A stretch of 64,000 nucleotides of DNA from VFMC01 sp963791635 (GCA_963791635.1 CAWBTC010000005.1:806001-870000), one strand, 5' to 3'; positions 1 through 10,772 are shown, counted from the stretch's first letter. Made by a program: numbers and translations. The notes: generated from the sequence alone by a model not told the origin.

Positions 1-884
1 GCGCCGGGCTCGCCACTGCCGTGCTTGCAGAGACCGCCGGTGGTCGTGTCCGGATCATGGGCACTCCCGCCGAGGAAGGTGGTGGCGGCAAGATCCTCAT
101 GGCCCGCGAGGGCGCCTTCGACGGGTTGTCTGCCGCGATGATGGTGCACCCCGCTGACGCCGACCTCATCCGGATGGACTGCATCGCCGTGCAGGAGATG
201 TACATCGACTACCACGGCAAGGCAGCGCACGCCGCGGCTGCACCGCACGAGGGTCGCAACGCGCTCGACGCGGCGGTGCTCGGCTACATGAACGTCGCGG
301 CGCTGCGCCAGCACATGCTGCCGAGCGAACGCATCCACGGCATCTTCGACAAGGCCGGCGACAAGGCCAACATCGTGCCGGCCGAGACGTCGATGACGTG
401 GATGGTGCGATCGCCCACGATCTCATCCCTGCAGCCGCTGAAGGAGCGTGTGCTCGCCTGCCTCGAAGCATCGGCCACCGCGACGGGCTGCACGTGTGAC
501 ACGAGGTGGCAGGGCGTCACCTACGCCGACATGATCGACAACGCTGCGATGGTGGAGTCGTACGTGGCCAACGCGGCCCGGCTCGGTCGCACCGTGCAGG
601 ACCCGCGTGCAATCGGTCACCCGGTCGTCGGGTCCACCGACATGGGCAACATCAGCTACCTCGTGCCGTCGATCCACCCGATGATCAAGGTGGCCCCCGA
701 CGGGGTGCCGATCCACACCGAGGCGTTCGCCGAGTGGGCGCGCAGCGAACAGGGCGACCTCGCCGTGCTCGATGGAGCCAAGGCGATGGGGATGACGGTG
801 ATCGACCTGTGGGCCTCGGCCGAGATGCAGGCGTCGGTGGCAGCTGAGTTCGACCGCCGACCCTCCTCGGTCCAAGTGCTCTGA
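1..884 (+). CDS. M20-family amidohydrolase (ACY1L2/PM20D2-like), 5' partial
   Basis: This is the C-terminal part of a metal-dependent amidohydrolase of the M20/AbgB type, which hydrolyses N-acyl amino acids or small peptides in the cytoplasm. The frame is open from base 3, so the true start lies left of the window; the GTG at 21 is internal. The motif GTPAEEGGGGK near the beginning carries the paired acidic metal-site residues of the ACY1L2 subgroup. The next block, with HGKAAHAAAAPHEGRNALDA, is the usual start of the dimerisation domain. Near the end GSTDMGNIS and a late His (PIHTEAF) match the second half of the catalytic domain. Substrate cannot be told from sequence. No terminator is obvious in the 120 bases that follow. 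Confidence 0.85.
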   Translation, partial: AGLATAVLAETAGGRVRIMGTPAEEGGGGKILMAREGAFDGLSAAMMVHPADADLIRMDCIAVQEMYIDYHGKAAHAAAAPHEGRNALDAAVLGYMNVAALRQHMLPSERIHGIFDKAGDKANIVPAETSMTWMVRSPTISSLQPLKERVLACLEASATATGCTCDTRWQGVTYADMIDNAAMVESYVANAARLGRTVQDPRAIGHPVVGSTDMGNISYLVPSIHPMIKVAPDGVPIHTEAFAEWARSEQGDLAVLDGAKAMGMTVIDLWASAEMQASVAAEFDRRPSSVQVL

Positions 885-1006
885 CGATCGCGCGACGGGA
901 GCGCACGCAGGGCCGTTCCGGCTGTGAGTGAGGGTGGTTCCCGAGCCAAGGTTCGTCCCTCGGACATCCCGGTCGCGGAAGGGGAGAGCTTCTAGGCTGT
1001 CATGTC

Positions 1007-2605
<1,599 letters not shown>

Positions 2606-2846
2606 GCAGGCATTTTCACCGCCATCCGGCCCTGTGAAGCGTGTCGGCTGTCGACCTTTGTGATCGGTGAACGCCGATTCAGTGTCGTTTGTGACCGTTG
2701 TCACGGCAATGGGGGATCGACGTGGGGGGTTGCCCTCGTATCATCCGCGGCCCACGGGGGGTTGCGTGCATGACGTTGCACGTGCCCCCGCTGCGTGGAC
2801 ACGACGAGACCGACTGAGACCGATTGAGACCGAGAGGGTTCCCCTG

Positions 2847-3353
2847 ATGGCTGCCGACGACGACGAGATGATGGAACCCGACGAAGAGATGGAGCCCGGC
2901 GAGGAGGCCGAAGAGATCGAGCCCGACCTCGATGTCGCGGAACTCGACGAGGACGAGCTCGAAGGTGAGCTCGAAGAGGCCGACGACGAGTTCGGTGTGA
3001 TCGACGACGACTTGGAGCTCGCCGAGGAGGAAGAAGAAGACGACGACGACGCTGCAGCGAAGGCTGGTCCCGTTCGCCGCTCGGTTGCGACCGAGGACGA
3101 GGATGAGGACGACGACATGCTCGCCCCCGACGATGTCGAAGCCGATCTCGACACGATCCTCAAAGACCGCCTCGTCGCCGCAGCGGACGAGACCAACGAA
3201 GACGAAGAAGAGCCCGAGGAGCGAGGCGAAGCGGCCGACCGCCTGCAGCCGAAACGGGCCGACGAGCGGCTGTGCTCCACCTGCTTCCTCCTCGTGCGTC
3301 AGAGCGCTCCGATGTGTCCCGTCGGCGACGATGACTGTCCACTCTTCAGTTGA
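2847..3353 (+). CDS. Highly acidic protein with C-terminal zinc-ribbon-like motif (DUF4193-like)
   Basis: This 168-residue protein is dominated by Asp/Glu runs over its first 140 residues. It ends in a Cys motif, LCSTCFLLVRQSAPMCPVGD, with a further Cys two residues from the end. The acidic body plus terminal CxxCFL motif resembles the actinobacterial DUF4193 family, whose function is unknown. The ATG at 2847 is chosen because GAGAGG lies just upstream; the longer reading frame from 2667 lacks the acidic character and is probably not translated. The Cys residues could bind zinc (inference). Confidence 0.7.
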   Translation: MAADDDEMMEPDEEMEPGEEAEEIEPDLDVAELDEDELEGELEEADDEFGVIDDDLELAEEEEEDDDDAAAKAGPVRRSVATEDEDEDDDMLAPDDVEADLDTILKDRLVAAADETNEDEEEPEERGEAADRLQPKRADERLCSTCFLLVRQSAPMCPVGDDDCPLFS

Positions 3354-3404
3354 TTCGGCGAGCAAACCCGACCGATCCTTGAACGAACGCAGCGAGCTGG
3401 CCCT

Positions 3405-3971
3405 GTGAGCGACGAACGCCCCCCGATCGAGCGAGTGCTCGAGCTGGCGGTCTACGCGCCGGTGGGTGCCGCGCTCACGTTGTGCGAACACCTTCCCAAA
3501 CGGGTTCGCCAGCGCCGGCAGGCGCTGGAGAACCGGTTGCAGCTCGCCCGGTTCATCGGAAAGCTGGCCGTCCAGACCGGCCAGCGTGAGCTCGCCAAGC
3601 GGATCGACGAGCAGCGCGCTGCCAAGCAGGCGGCCGACACCGCCGTCGCGACCGTCGATGCCGGCGCGTCGGTCACGCGGCCGGTCAAGGGGTCTGTCAA
3701 CGACGACAAGGGCGCCAAGGACTCCAAGGACGCCAAGGACTCCAAGGCGAGGCTGAGATTGGTCGCTGACGGTGCCGACGGTGCCGACGGTGCCGTATCG
3801 GCGGCCGATCAGTTGCCGATTCGCGACTACGAGAGCCTCGCCGCGATCCACGTGGTCGAGCGGCTCCGCAGCATGCGTCCCGACGAGATCGAGCTGATCC
3901 GCCAGTTCGAAGTGGCCCACCGATCACGACGAACGATCCTCGCCAAGATCGATCAGCTGCAGGGTCGATGA
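3405..3971 (+). CDS. Hypothetical protein with conserved actinobacterial N- and C-terminal segments
   Basis: This 188-residue protein has a GTG start at 3405. Residues 8-60 (VLELAVYAPVGAALTLCEHL and following) form an amphipathic or weakly hydrophobic segment resembling actinobacterial lipid-droplet-associated-type proteins; this similarity is tentative. The middle is a low-complexity Lys/Asp/Ala linker with KDSKDAKDSK and GADGADGA repeats. The C-terminal 50 residues (LPIRDYESLAAIHVVERLR, then AHRSRRTILAKIDQL) look like a small helical domain found at the end of many actinobacterial hypothetical proteins. It overlaps the next gene by four bases (ATGA), so the two are probably co-translated. 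Confidence 0.6.
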   Translation: MSDERPPIERVLELAVYAPVGAALTLCEHLPKRVRQRRQALENRLQLARFIGKLAVQTGQRELAKRIDEQRAAKQAADTAVATVDAGASVTRPVKGSVNDDKGAKDSKDAKDSKARLRLVADGADGADGAVSAADQLPIRDYESLAAIHVVERLRSMRPDEIELIRQFEVAHRSRRTILAKIDQLQGR

Positions 3972-4450
3972 GCGAGGTCGAGCCGTCCCTGTTCCCGCCG
4001 GGTTGGCACGTCCGCGGCGCGTGCGCCGCCGACACAGCGCAACTCGCCGAGCTCGAGGCCGAGGCCCGTGACGCATTGGTGGACTCACGCGGGGGAGCGG
4101 CCCTGCTGGCCGAGCAACCCGCCGTCGGCGACTGGACGACGCTGCTGGACCACACCGAGCAGCACGTGTGGGTGGCTGCGATCGACGATGTGGTCGTGGG
4201 CTATCTCCAACTCCGCCACCCACGTGGCATGCCGACGGGGGTCGTGATCCAGGTGTACGTGCAGCCGGATGCTCGCGAGGTCGGCTTCGGCGACGTGTTG
4301 CTGGCCGAGGCGATCGCCAAGATCCGAGATGGCGGAGGCGTGTGCGTTGAATCGTTCGCCCTGCCGGGCGATCGCGACACCAAGAACCTCTACGAGCGAG
4401 CCGGGATCACCGCGCGCAAGATCATCGTCTCGAAGCGCTTCGGCGCCTGA
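3968..4450 (+). CDS. GNAT-family N-acetyltransferase
   Basis: This 160-residue single GNAT domain transfers acetyl from acetyl-CoA to an unknown amine. The beta4 strand VVIQVYVQPDAREVGFGDVL gives the acetyl-CoA-binding turn in place of a classic Q/R-x-x-G-x-G/A, and NLYERAGI near the end is the usual alpha4/beta7 signature. Its ATG overlaps the stop of the upstream gene. The convergent crotonase ends 39 bases downstream, and the gap holds two copies of GGGTCAGGCCAACC. Confidence 0.75.
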   Translation: MSEVEPSLFPPGWHVRGACAADTAQLAELEAEARDALVDSRGGAALLAEQPAVGDWTTLLDHTEQHVWVAAIDDVVVGYLQLRHPRGMPTGVVIQVYVQPDAREVGFGDVLLAEAIAKIRDGGGVCVESFALPGDRDTKNLYERAGITARKIIVSKRFGA

Positions 4451-4488
4451 GCCGATCGGGTCAGGCCAACCGGGTCAGGCCAACCGGA

Positions 4489-5274
4489 TCAGCGGCCTTT
4501 CCACTCCGGGGCACGCTTTTCGATGAACGCGGTGAGGCCTTCGGTGAGGTCTTCCGACGACATCACTCTGCCCATCGCCTCGTTGGTCATCCGCTTCAGC
4601 GTCTCGTCGTCCTCGTAGGCCGCTGCGAGCACGACCTTCCGGCTCTCCCAAACGGCCATCGGAGCCGCTGCGGTGATCTGGAGAGCGAGCGCCATGGCGG
4701 ACTCGAACGCCGCTCCCGGCTCGACGAGGCGACTCACCAGACCGAGCTCGTGGGCACGTGTGGCAGGCAGCGGCTCACCCGTGAGGATCATCTCCATCGC
4801 GGGGGCCTGGCCGATCGCACGGGGGAGGCGGAACAGACCGCCGGCACCGGCGACCAGGTTGCGCTTCACCTCGGCGAGCCCGAACGCGGACCTGGTGGTC
4901 GCGACCACCAGGTCGGCAGCGAGGACGATCTCGCAGCCACCAGCGGTCGCGAGACCGTCGACGGCCACGATCACGGGCTTGGTGCGCTCGCGGTACACGA
5001 AGCCGGCGAAGCCGCCCCGCTTCGTGTTCAGGCCGCCCGCCTGACCGGAGTTGATCGCCTTGAGGTCGGCGCCGGCGCAGAACACCGGCCTCTCCTGGCC
5101 CTCGGTGTTGGCCCGCAACACACCCACCCACACCTCGGGATCTGCCTCGAGCTGATCGATGGCGGCTTCGACGCCGGTGGCGACGTCACCGTTCACCGCG
5201 TTGCGGGCTTCGGGGCGGTTCAGCGTGATGACGCCGACGCGGCCGAGGACCTCGTACTGCACGATGTCTGACAT
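4489..5274 (-). CDS. Enoyl-CoA hydratase/isomerase (crotonase family)
   Basis: This 261-residue crotonase-fold protein probably hydrates or isomerises 2-enoyl-CoA in fatty-acid or side-chain degradation. The N-terminal VITLNRPEARNAVNGD, the oxyanion-hole strand with VFCAGADLKAI, and ATAGGCEIVLAADLVVAT are typical. The last ends in GGLFRLPRAIGQAPAMEMIL, which carries the turn where the catalytic Glu usually lies; here a Gly occupies that region, so classic hydratase chemistry is uncertain. The C-terminus EKRAPEWKGR fits the trimerisation tail. It stands alone between convergent and head-on neighbours. Confidence 0.85.
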   Translation of the reverse strand: MSDIVQYEVLGRVGVITLNRPEARNAVNGDVATGVEAAIDQLEADPEVWVGVLRANTEGQERPVFCAGADLKAINSGQAGGLNTKRGGFAGFVYRERTKPVIVAVDGLATAGGCEIVLAADLVVATTRSAFGLAEVKRNLVAGAGGLFRLPRAIGQAPAMEMILTGEPLPATRAHELGLVSRLVEPGAAFESAMALALQITAAAPMAVWESRKVVLAAAYEDDETLKRMTNEAMGRVMSSEDLTEGLTAFIEKRAPEWKGR

Positions 5275-5325
5275 GGCGGCGAGGTTAGATGTGGCCGCCA
5301 GCGGCCGGCGAACCGGTGGTGAGGC

Positions 5326-7069
5326 TCAGGCCTCGGTGTCGGCGACCGGGGTCTCGACGATTGGGGTCTCGACGACCGGGGCCTCGACGACCGGGGTCTC
5401 GACCGGGCTTGCTTCGACGACGGGAGCCTCCGCAACGACCGGGGTCTCGACCGGGCTTGCTTCGACGACGGGAGCCTCCGCAACGACCGGGGTCTCGACC
5501 GGGCTTGCTTCGACGACGGGAGCCTCCGCAACGACCGGGGTCTCGACCGGGCTTGCTTCGACGACGGGAGCCTCCGCAACGACCGGGGTCTCGACCGGGC
5601 TTGCTTCGACGACGGGAGCCTCCGCAACGACCGGAGTTGGTTCGACGACGGGAGCATCGTTGAAGGCCTCGGCGAACGCGTCGGGTGCTTTCGATGCCGG
5701 TGCACCCTTTTGAGCTCCAGGCGCGGGCGGGGCGGGTGGTCTCGGTGCGGCCTTCTTGGCGGGCGCGCCGGGCTTGGTCGGACGCAGGGGCTTGGGTGAC
5801 TGCCCGCCTTCTTTGACCTCCACGCCGAACAGCGTGGCGATCTGCGGAAGCAACGAGGCGAGACGCTTGACCGTCGACAGCAGCTCGTCGCTCGGCTGCT
5901 CGGGCTTCGCCGTCGGTTGCACCAGTGCGCGCACCGGCGAGAACGCTGCGGCCTCGAGCAGGGCCGACCATCGATCGCTCAGCGAGTCGGCGGTGAGCGA
6001 CGCGGTGGCGGCGTCGGCGAGCTTCTTGGCCAACTCGGTCGGGAAACGCACGCCGGCCTTCGGTGGCTGCGACGAGAGCTTGAGCGCACGAATCGTGCGG
6101 CCGACGCCGATCGCTGCGTCGATGTCGCCGAACCACAGCTTGAGCTCTTTCTCCTGCTTGGTGACGAGCGCCTGCTTCAGCTCTGTGGCGATCTCGCGGG
6201 TGCTCTCGTCACGGGCAACCATCGGGTCGTCCCCGGAGGCGACGACGCTGCGCAGGTCGCGCAGGTCGAGCTCTTCGAGATCGGCCTTGGCGGCATCGGC
6301 ACGGTCGAGCCACTCGGCGACGCGCAGCTTCGGGAGGAGCTGCTCGGCCATCGACAGCAGACCGGCGGCGGGAATCTCCTCCTTGCCCTCGCTCTTCAAC
6401 CGTGCGTTCTGCTCCTGCACGGCGAGGCGCACCGCGGGGATGCCGCCCTGCAGAGCACGCTCGGCGACCGCGCGCTGCTCTTCGGGGAGATCGGCCAGCA
6501 CGGTGTTGCGATGCACACGGCCGGGCTTGAGCCGCTTGGCCTTGGGGCGTTGTGGCAGCTCGGGGGGTGGGGTGAAGTTCGGACGGCCACGTCGTTCGGG
6601 GCGCGGACCGCGACGGTCGGCATCGCCCTCACCACGAGGACGGTCGCCGCCGGGACGATCGCCGCCGGGACGGTCGCCGCGAGGCCCGCCGGGGCGGTCG
6701 CCGCCGGGACGGTCGCTCCGAGGCCCGCGGGCGGTCACGGTCACCGCGATCACCGCGATCAGAACGGGGACGCTCACCGCGCTCGCGCTTGGCGAGTTGC
6801 TGGGTGACGGCCTCGAACGGCTTGTTGCTCGGCATGAGCTCGAGCAGACCGGAGCGCTCGTTCTTGCCCTTGGGGTCGAAGATCGAGATGATCGTCATCC
6901 CGTCGAGCTCCATCTCCGCTTCGGCGCGCAGCACATGACCGGCCGCTGCACCAGCCGGCAGGAGCGAGCCGTCGAGCAGGCCCTTCGGCTCGCGGGCGCC
7001 GGCCTTGCGCCATGTCCACGACCCGTCCGGGCGCGCGCTGGTGAGTTCGATGTCGATCCGTCGGGACAT
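5326..7069 (-). CDS. Conserved actinobacterial hypothetical protein with RGD-rich linker and Pro/Val repeat tail (frameshifted)
   Basis: The real start is the ATG at 7069 (MSRRIDIELTSARPDGSWTW). The first about 100 residues form a small beta-rich domain. An Arg/Gly/Asp-rich linker follows, then a helical domain from RPKAKRLKPGRVHRN through LDLRDLRSVVASGDD to LPQIATLFGVEV. The first domain and the rest lie in different frames; they meet near 6725-6735 in CGCCCGCGGGCC, where one missing base would restore one protein of about 580 residues. The C-terminus (5335-5640) carries five perfect copies of the 16-residue unit ETPVVAEAPVVEASPV, encoded by 48-bp DNA repeats. Related proteins are known from Acidimicrobiia, but their function is not. 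The RGG-type linker would fit nucleic-acid binding (inference). Confidence 0.6.
5398..5640 (-). repeat. 48-bp tandem repeats, five copies, coding
   Basis: Near-identical 48-bp units encode ETPVVAEAPVVEASPV five times in the tail of the preceding gene. The copies are almost perfect in DNA, which suggests recent expansion or active homogenisation, and copy number may vary between strains. Confidence 0.9.
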
Positions 7070-7136
7070 AAGTCTCCACGGTATCCGCCGAGCCGATGGT
7101 TCTGCACGATCGCTCCTGTCTGGTTACGTTCGTGGG

Positions 7137-7658
7137 GTGCCCATCTACGCCCTCGGCGAACTCGAGCCCTCCATTCATCCCGATGCCTTCGTCCATCCGG
7201 ATGCAGTGATCATCGGCGACGTCCGCATCGGCGCGAAGAGCTCCATCTGGCCCGGCGCCGTGCTCCGCGGCGACGACGGCTACATCTCCATCGGCGATCG
7301 AACGTCGATCCAGGACAACTGCGTGCTGCACACGACGCCGAGCTGGCCGACCGTCGTGGGTGACGACTGCGTGGTCGGCCACATGGTCCATCTCGAGGGC
7401 TGCACCGTCGAGCGCGGATGCCTGATCGGCAACGGCTCCATCGTGTTGCACCGGGTGGTCGTGCGCACCGGGGCGATCGTCGGGGCCAACGCCGTGGTGC
7501 TCAACGACACCGAGGTTCCGTCGGGTGCGATCGCGGTCGGCATCCCCGCGACGATCAAGGCGGGCCGCGCCCGGCAGGCCGACATCGACGATGGTGTGGC
7601 CAGCTACCTCGGCCGCACGGAGCGCTACCGGCGCGACCTCCGCCGACTCGATCCATGA
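7137..7658 (+). CDS. Gamma-class carbonic-anhydrase-like hexapeptide-repeat protein
   Basis: This 173-residue left-handed beta-helix protein is of the gamma-CA/PaaY/YrdA type. It shows repeated hexapeptides (IIGDVRIGAKSSIWPGAVLR, VGDDCVVGHMVHLEGCTV) and zinc-site histidines in VLHTTP, VVGHMVHLEG. The GTG at 7137 (VPIYALGELEPSIHPDAF) is the best start because the longer frame overlaps the head of the divergent gene. Members may hydrate CO2 or act on CoA or carnitine substrates; which applies is unknown. It overlaps the PrmA start by four bases (ATGA). Confidence 0.85.
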   Translation: MPIYALGELEPSIHPDAFVHPDAVIIGDVRIGAKSSIWPGAVLRGDDGYISIGDRTSIQDNCVLHTTPSWPTVVGDDCVVGHMVHLEGCTVERGCLIGNGSIVLHRVVVRTGAIVGANAVVLNDTEVPSGAIAVGIPATIKAGRARQADIDDGVASYLGRTERYRRDLRRLDP

Positions 7659-8473
7659 TCGCCCTCGTGGTCGACGTGGCCCTCGACGTCGCCGAGCTCG
7701 CCGCGGACGCATTGTGGGCACTCGGTGTGGTGGCGGTGGAGGAGCGCCATGGTGCGCCCGGTCGGGTGGAGCTGTGGACCTCGCTCGGCAACGACCGCGC
7801 TGTGGTGCTCGATGCGGTGGCAGGCTTCCCGGACCACTGGATGATCCGGCTCGAGGAAGTCGACGAGACCGTCGCCGACACCTGGCGTGAACATGCGACG
7901 CCCACATGGGTCGCTGACGATCTCGTGGTGTGCCCGGCATGGAAAGCGATCGACGTCCCCGAGGGTGTCACGGTGCTGTCCATCGAGCCCGGCTCCACGT
8001 TCGGCATGGGCGACCACCCCACGACCGTGCTGTGCACGCGGGCGTTGCGCCGAGTGATCGAGGTGGACGGGTCCCAGCATGTGCTCGACGTCGGCTGCGG
8101 CTCCGGGATCCTGGCGATCGCGTCGGTGAGCTTCGGTGCGGTGCGTGCCGACGGCATCGACATCTCGCCGGCCGCCGAAGCGGCGACCGATGACAACGCG
8201 CTCCGCAACGGCGTGGACGGACAGGTGTCGGCGTCGACCATGTCGCTGCAGGACGTGGTCGGCTCCTACGAGGTGGTGGTGGCGAACATCCTCGCTCCGA
8301 CGTTGATCGAGCTGGCGACCGAGTTGCTCCGCGTCCTGTCGCCGACCGGCAGGTTGATCATCAGCGGCATCCTCGAGAACCGCCACGCACATGTGCTCGC
8401 CGCGCTGCAGCCGCTGCGCGTGGCGCAGGTGGACGTACTCGATGGCTGGGCCGCAGTCACCCTGCGGCGGTGA
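7655..8473 (+). CDS. prmA: Ribosomal protein L11 methyltransferase-like (PrmA family)
   Basis: This 272-residue Rossmann-fold methyltransferase probably uses SAM to trimethylate L11. Motif I is VLDVGCGSGILAIAS. The PrmA-specific ANILAPTLIELA stands in place of NPP(Y/F), and EPGSTFGMGDHPTTVLC precedes motif I, as in PrmA. The N-terminal 85 residues form the substrate-recognition domain. The ATG at 7655 overlaps the stop of the gamma-CA-like gene. Its end overlaps the convergent ribokinase end by 17 bases. Confidence 0.85.
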   Translation: MIALVVDVALDVAELAADALWALGVVAVEERHGAPGRVELWTSLGNDRAVVLDAVAGFPDHWMIRLEEVDETVADTWREHATPTWVADDLVVCPAWKAIDVPEGVTVLSIEPGSTFGMGDHPTTVLCTRALRRVIEVDGSQHVLDVGCGSGILAIASVSFGAVRADGIDISPAAEAATDDNALRNGVDGQVSASTMSLQDVVGSYEVVVANILAPTLIELATELLRVLSPTGRLIISGILENRHAHVLAALQPLRVAQVDVLDGWAAVTLRR

Positions 8474-9345
8474 CGAACGCCTCCACCTCGGAAGACGTCG
8501 GGATCGACGGCACGGCACCCGCTCGCGTGGTGCTCAGTGCCGCTGCAGCAGCCGCGTAGCGGAGCGCGACCACGAGATCGTCGCCAGCTGCAAGGCGTGC
8601 GCTGAGCGAGCCGCAGAACGTGTCGCCGGCGCCGGTGGTGTCGACCGGGATGACATCGAACGGCGCGATGTGGGTCGTTGTGCCGTGGCGAGACAGGGTG
8701 GCACCCTTCGATCCCTGTGTGACGACGACCGCACGAGCGCCGAGTGCGAGCAACGCGTGCACGCCACCGAGCAACTCCACCTCGTGTTCGTTGGGCACGA
8801 CCACGTCGCACAAGCGCGAGCAGCTCGGGAGGCAAGCGATTGCGCGGGGGCGGGGTTCAGCACCGTCGTCGCCCCAGCGGCGCGTGCGAGCTCGAATGCG
8901 CGATGCACGGTGGCAAGCGGCACCTCGAGTTGTGCGAGCACGACAAGAGCTTTGGGCAGCTCGTCGACGGACACGGTCGCATTGGCGCCGGGCACCACGA
9001 TGATCGAGTTCTCGCCGGAGTCGCTCACGCCGATCAGTGCCCTTCCCGTCGGCGTTCCGGTGCGATGCGCGACGACCGTCGTGTCGATGCCGTCGTCGAT
9101 CATCACCTCGAGCAACCGCAGGCCGGCAGCGTCGTCACCGACGAGCCGACACGAACACTGTGTGCGCGCCCAGCGCGTGCGCTCGCGACTGCTTGGTTCA
9201 GCCCCTTGCCGCCAGGATGCTCGGTGAAGTCGTGGCCGATCACGGTCTCACCCGGCCTGGGAAGCACCTCTGCAGTGGCGACCAGGTCGAGGTTGGAACT
9301 GCCGACGACGCACACATCGAAGCGAGCACCCGTGACGTTGCTCAT
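8457..9345 (-). CDS. rbsK: Ribokinase (PfkB family), frameshifted
   Basis: The three reading frames together give a complete ribokinase that phosphorylates D-ribose with ATP. Segment 1 (9345 to about 9120) holds VVGSSNLDLVATAEVLPRPG and HPGGKGLNQAVASA. Segment 2 (9115 to about 8830) holds MLEVMIDDGIDTTVVAHRTG and the central lid. Segment 3 (about 8813 to 8457) has the ATP/anion-hole motif DTTGAGDTFCGSLSARLAAG with the catalytic Asp. Near 9125 one inserted G (GTCGGCTCG-GTCGGTGAC) would restore the frame, and a second indel lies near 8815-8830. All motifs are intact, so sequencing error is more likely than decay. Its ATG overlaps the stop of the upstream crotonase. Confidence 0.8.
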
Positions 9346-10160
9346 GCCGGTGGCCGGAACACGGCCGGCCGCTTCTCGAGGAAGGCGTTCACCGCTTCGG
9401 CGTGCTCCGGCGAGGCCCAGCACTCTTCGAGACGTCGCTGTTCGCTGCGTTGGATCGCGACCAGGTCGGTCTCGACGATGTTGTCGGTGAGGAGTTGCTT
9501 GGTCATCCGCAGCTGGAGATCGGGATTGGCGGCGTAGGACGAGGCCCGTGCGATGGCGGTGTCGAGGAGCGAGTCGGGTTCCACGACGTCATCGGCGAGA
9601 CCGATGCGAAGCGCCTCGTCGGCGAGGACGATGCGGCCCGACAGACACAGGTCGCTGGCCTTGCCGAAGCCGACCCGCGCCGGGAGCAGACGGGTGGATG
9701 CGAGCTCTGGCACGAGGCCCATCTTGATGAAGCCCATGCCGAACTTGGCGGCGCTGGAGGCGATGATCTGGTCGGCGGGCAGGCACATCGTGACGCCGAT
9801 GCCGATTGCTGCACCGTTCACCGCGCACACGATCGGCTTGCTCGACCGCAACAGAGCGACCCAGTCGAGGCCGTTCGGCAGGCCGCCGACGCCGCCCGCG
9901 GTGTCGTTGCCCGGATCGACGCCATCGATGCGCGACTTGAACGTGGCATCCATGTCGGCACCTGCGCAGAACCCGCGCCCCGCCCCGGTCATCACGATCG
10001 CACCGATCGTCGGGTCGTCGTTGGCGGCAGCGATCGCATCGGCCTGCTGTTCGGCCATCGTCGGCGTCCATGCGTTCAGCTTCTCGGGGCGGTTCAGTGT
10101 GATGACGACGATCTCGCCGGCCGCGCCGCGACGGTCGACCGTGATCTGGGTGTAGTCCAT
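9342..10160 (-). CDS. Enoyl-CoA hydratase (crotonase family)
   Basis: This 272-residue crotonase has VITLNRPEKLNAWTPTM, the oxyanion-hole segment GRGFCAGADMDATF, and AAIGIGVTMCLPADQIIASS. The strand GFIKMGLVPELASTRLLPAR places Glu where hydratases keep a catalytic acid. The terminus EKRPAVF fits. The ATG at 10160 is clear, and the stop overlaps the ribokinase start, so the two are co-transcribed. The role is most likely beta-oxidation of a fatty or aromatic side-chain CoA. Confidence 0.88.
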   Translation of the reverse strand: MDYTQITVDRRGAAGEIVVITLNRPEKLNAWTPTMAEQQADAIAAANDDPTIGAIVMTGAGRGFCAGADMDATFKSRIDGVDPGNDTAGGVGGLPNGLDWVALLRSSKPIVCAVNGAAIGIGVTMCLPADQIIASSAAKFGMGFIKMGLVPELASTRLLPARVGFGKASDLCLSGRIVLADEALRIGLADDVVEPDSLLDTAIARASSYAANPDLQLRMTKQLLTDNIVETDLVAIQRSEQRRLEECWASPEHAEAVNAFLEKRPAVFRPPA

Positions 10161-10182
10161 CCGTGCATCGTGTCATGCCGTG

Positions 10183-10283
10183 CCGCCGTCGATCGGGGCC
10201 GAACGTGTTCGGTCGGACATGCCGCTCAGGCGGGCAGCACGATCGAGATGCGGGAGCCGCCGAGCGGGGATGCCGTCGCCTGG
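10183..10283. repeat. Direct repeat, left copy (pair 13911-14025)
   Basis: This 101-bp copy begins CCGCCGTCGATCGGGGCCGA and ends GATGCCGTCGCCTGG. The right copy is 115 bp because GTGTTCGGTCGGAC occurs twice there. Together they bracket the small secreted gene and the AfsR-type regulator. Confidence 0.9.
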
Positions 10284-10385
10284 GTGTGGAGGGCGGACGT
10301 TCGGCTCCGGCACTCGCGTCTGCATGCCGGACACGTCGATCGTGGATGCGAGGGCGGTGAACTTCGACACCGGGCCGACGCGACC
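10183..10385 (-). pseudogene. Remnant of a sensor histidine kinase (HAMP piece joined to C-terminal tail)
   Basis: Bases 10183-10283 repeat 13911-14025, the 3' end plus downstream DNA of the intact kinase, apart from 14 bases missing here. Read on the minus strand, about 10284-10385 resembles the HAMP segment of that kinase (FTALASTIDVSGMQTRVPEP against ITALAATIGVSDVQTRVPVP). It joins directly to the last residues ASPLGGSRISIVLPA. The dimerisation and ATPase parts are missing. This is a deleted paralogue, not a working gene. Confidence 0.75.
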
Positions 10386-10407
10386 ATCGTGTACGAGGCT
10401 GGCCTGT

Positions 10408-10704
10408 TCAACACGCCCAATCCCGCATGACGCAGGGCCACAGTGTCCACGCTCCGGAGGGGTCGACCAGTGTGTCTCCGCAGCCGCGGGTGTGTCGAAG
10501 GAACTCCGCGCCACTCGGGATCGGCGACGTGACTCGGGTCGGGCCCGATGGTCTAGCGGCGTCCGCCGACATCCCTGCGGCGTGTGGGAGTGGTGCGGCG
10601 ATCACGCTGCCGCCGACCACGGCGGTCGTGCCGATCAGCAATGCTGCGGCGATCCTCGCCGAGCGGGAGCGACGGGTACTGGTGATCAGGCTGTGCTGCT
10701 TCAT
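10408..10704 (-). CDS. Small secreted Cys-containing protein
   Basis: This 98-residue predicted exported protein has a basic N-region (MKQHSLITSTRRSRSARI), a hydrophobic core (AAALLIGTTAVVGGSVIAA) and a likely signal peptidase site after VIAAP or AAG. The mature part is about 60 residues, Pro/Ser-rich, and ends with three Cys in RGCGDTLVDPSGAWTLWPC and DWAC. The ATG at 10704 is preceded by GAGGAGGAAGAG, one of the strongest ribosome-binding sites in the window. It is divergent from the AfsR-type gene and shares its operator-rich promoter region. I do not recognise the family. Confidence 0.65.
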   Translation of the reverse strand: MKQHSLITSTRRSRSARIAAALLIGTTAVVGGSVIAAPLPHAAGMSADAARPSGPTRVTSPIPSGAEFLRHTRGCGDTLVDPSGAWTLWPCVMRDWAC

Positions 10705-10772
10705 CTCTTCCTCCTCGTGTCTGGCCCATCGGGCTAACGAAGGGCTAATGAGGACCACGATGAGGAATCGTC

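Noticed and set aside
2679..3920. Minus-strand open frame of 413 codons
   Set aside because: Antisense to the acidic protein and its neighbour; its Leu/Val-rich reading is the complement of Asp/Glu codons.
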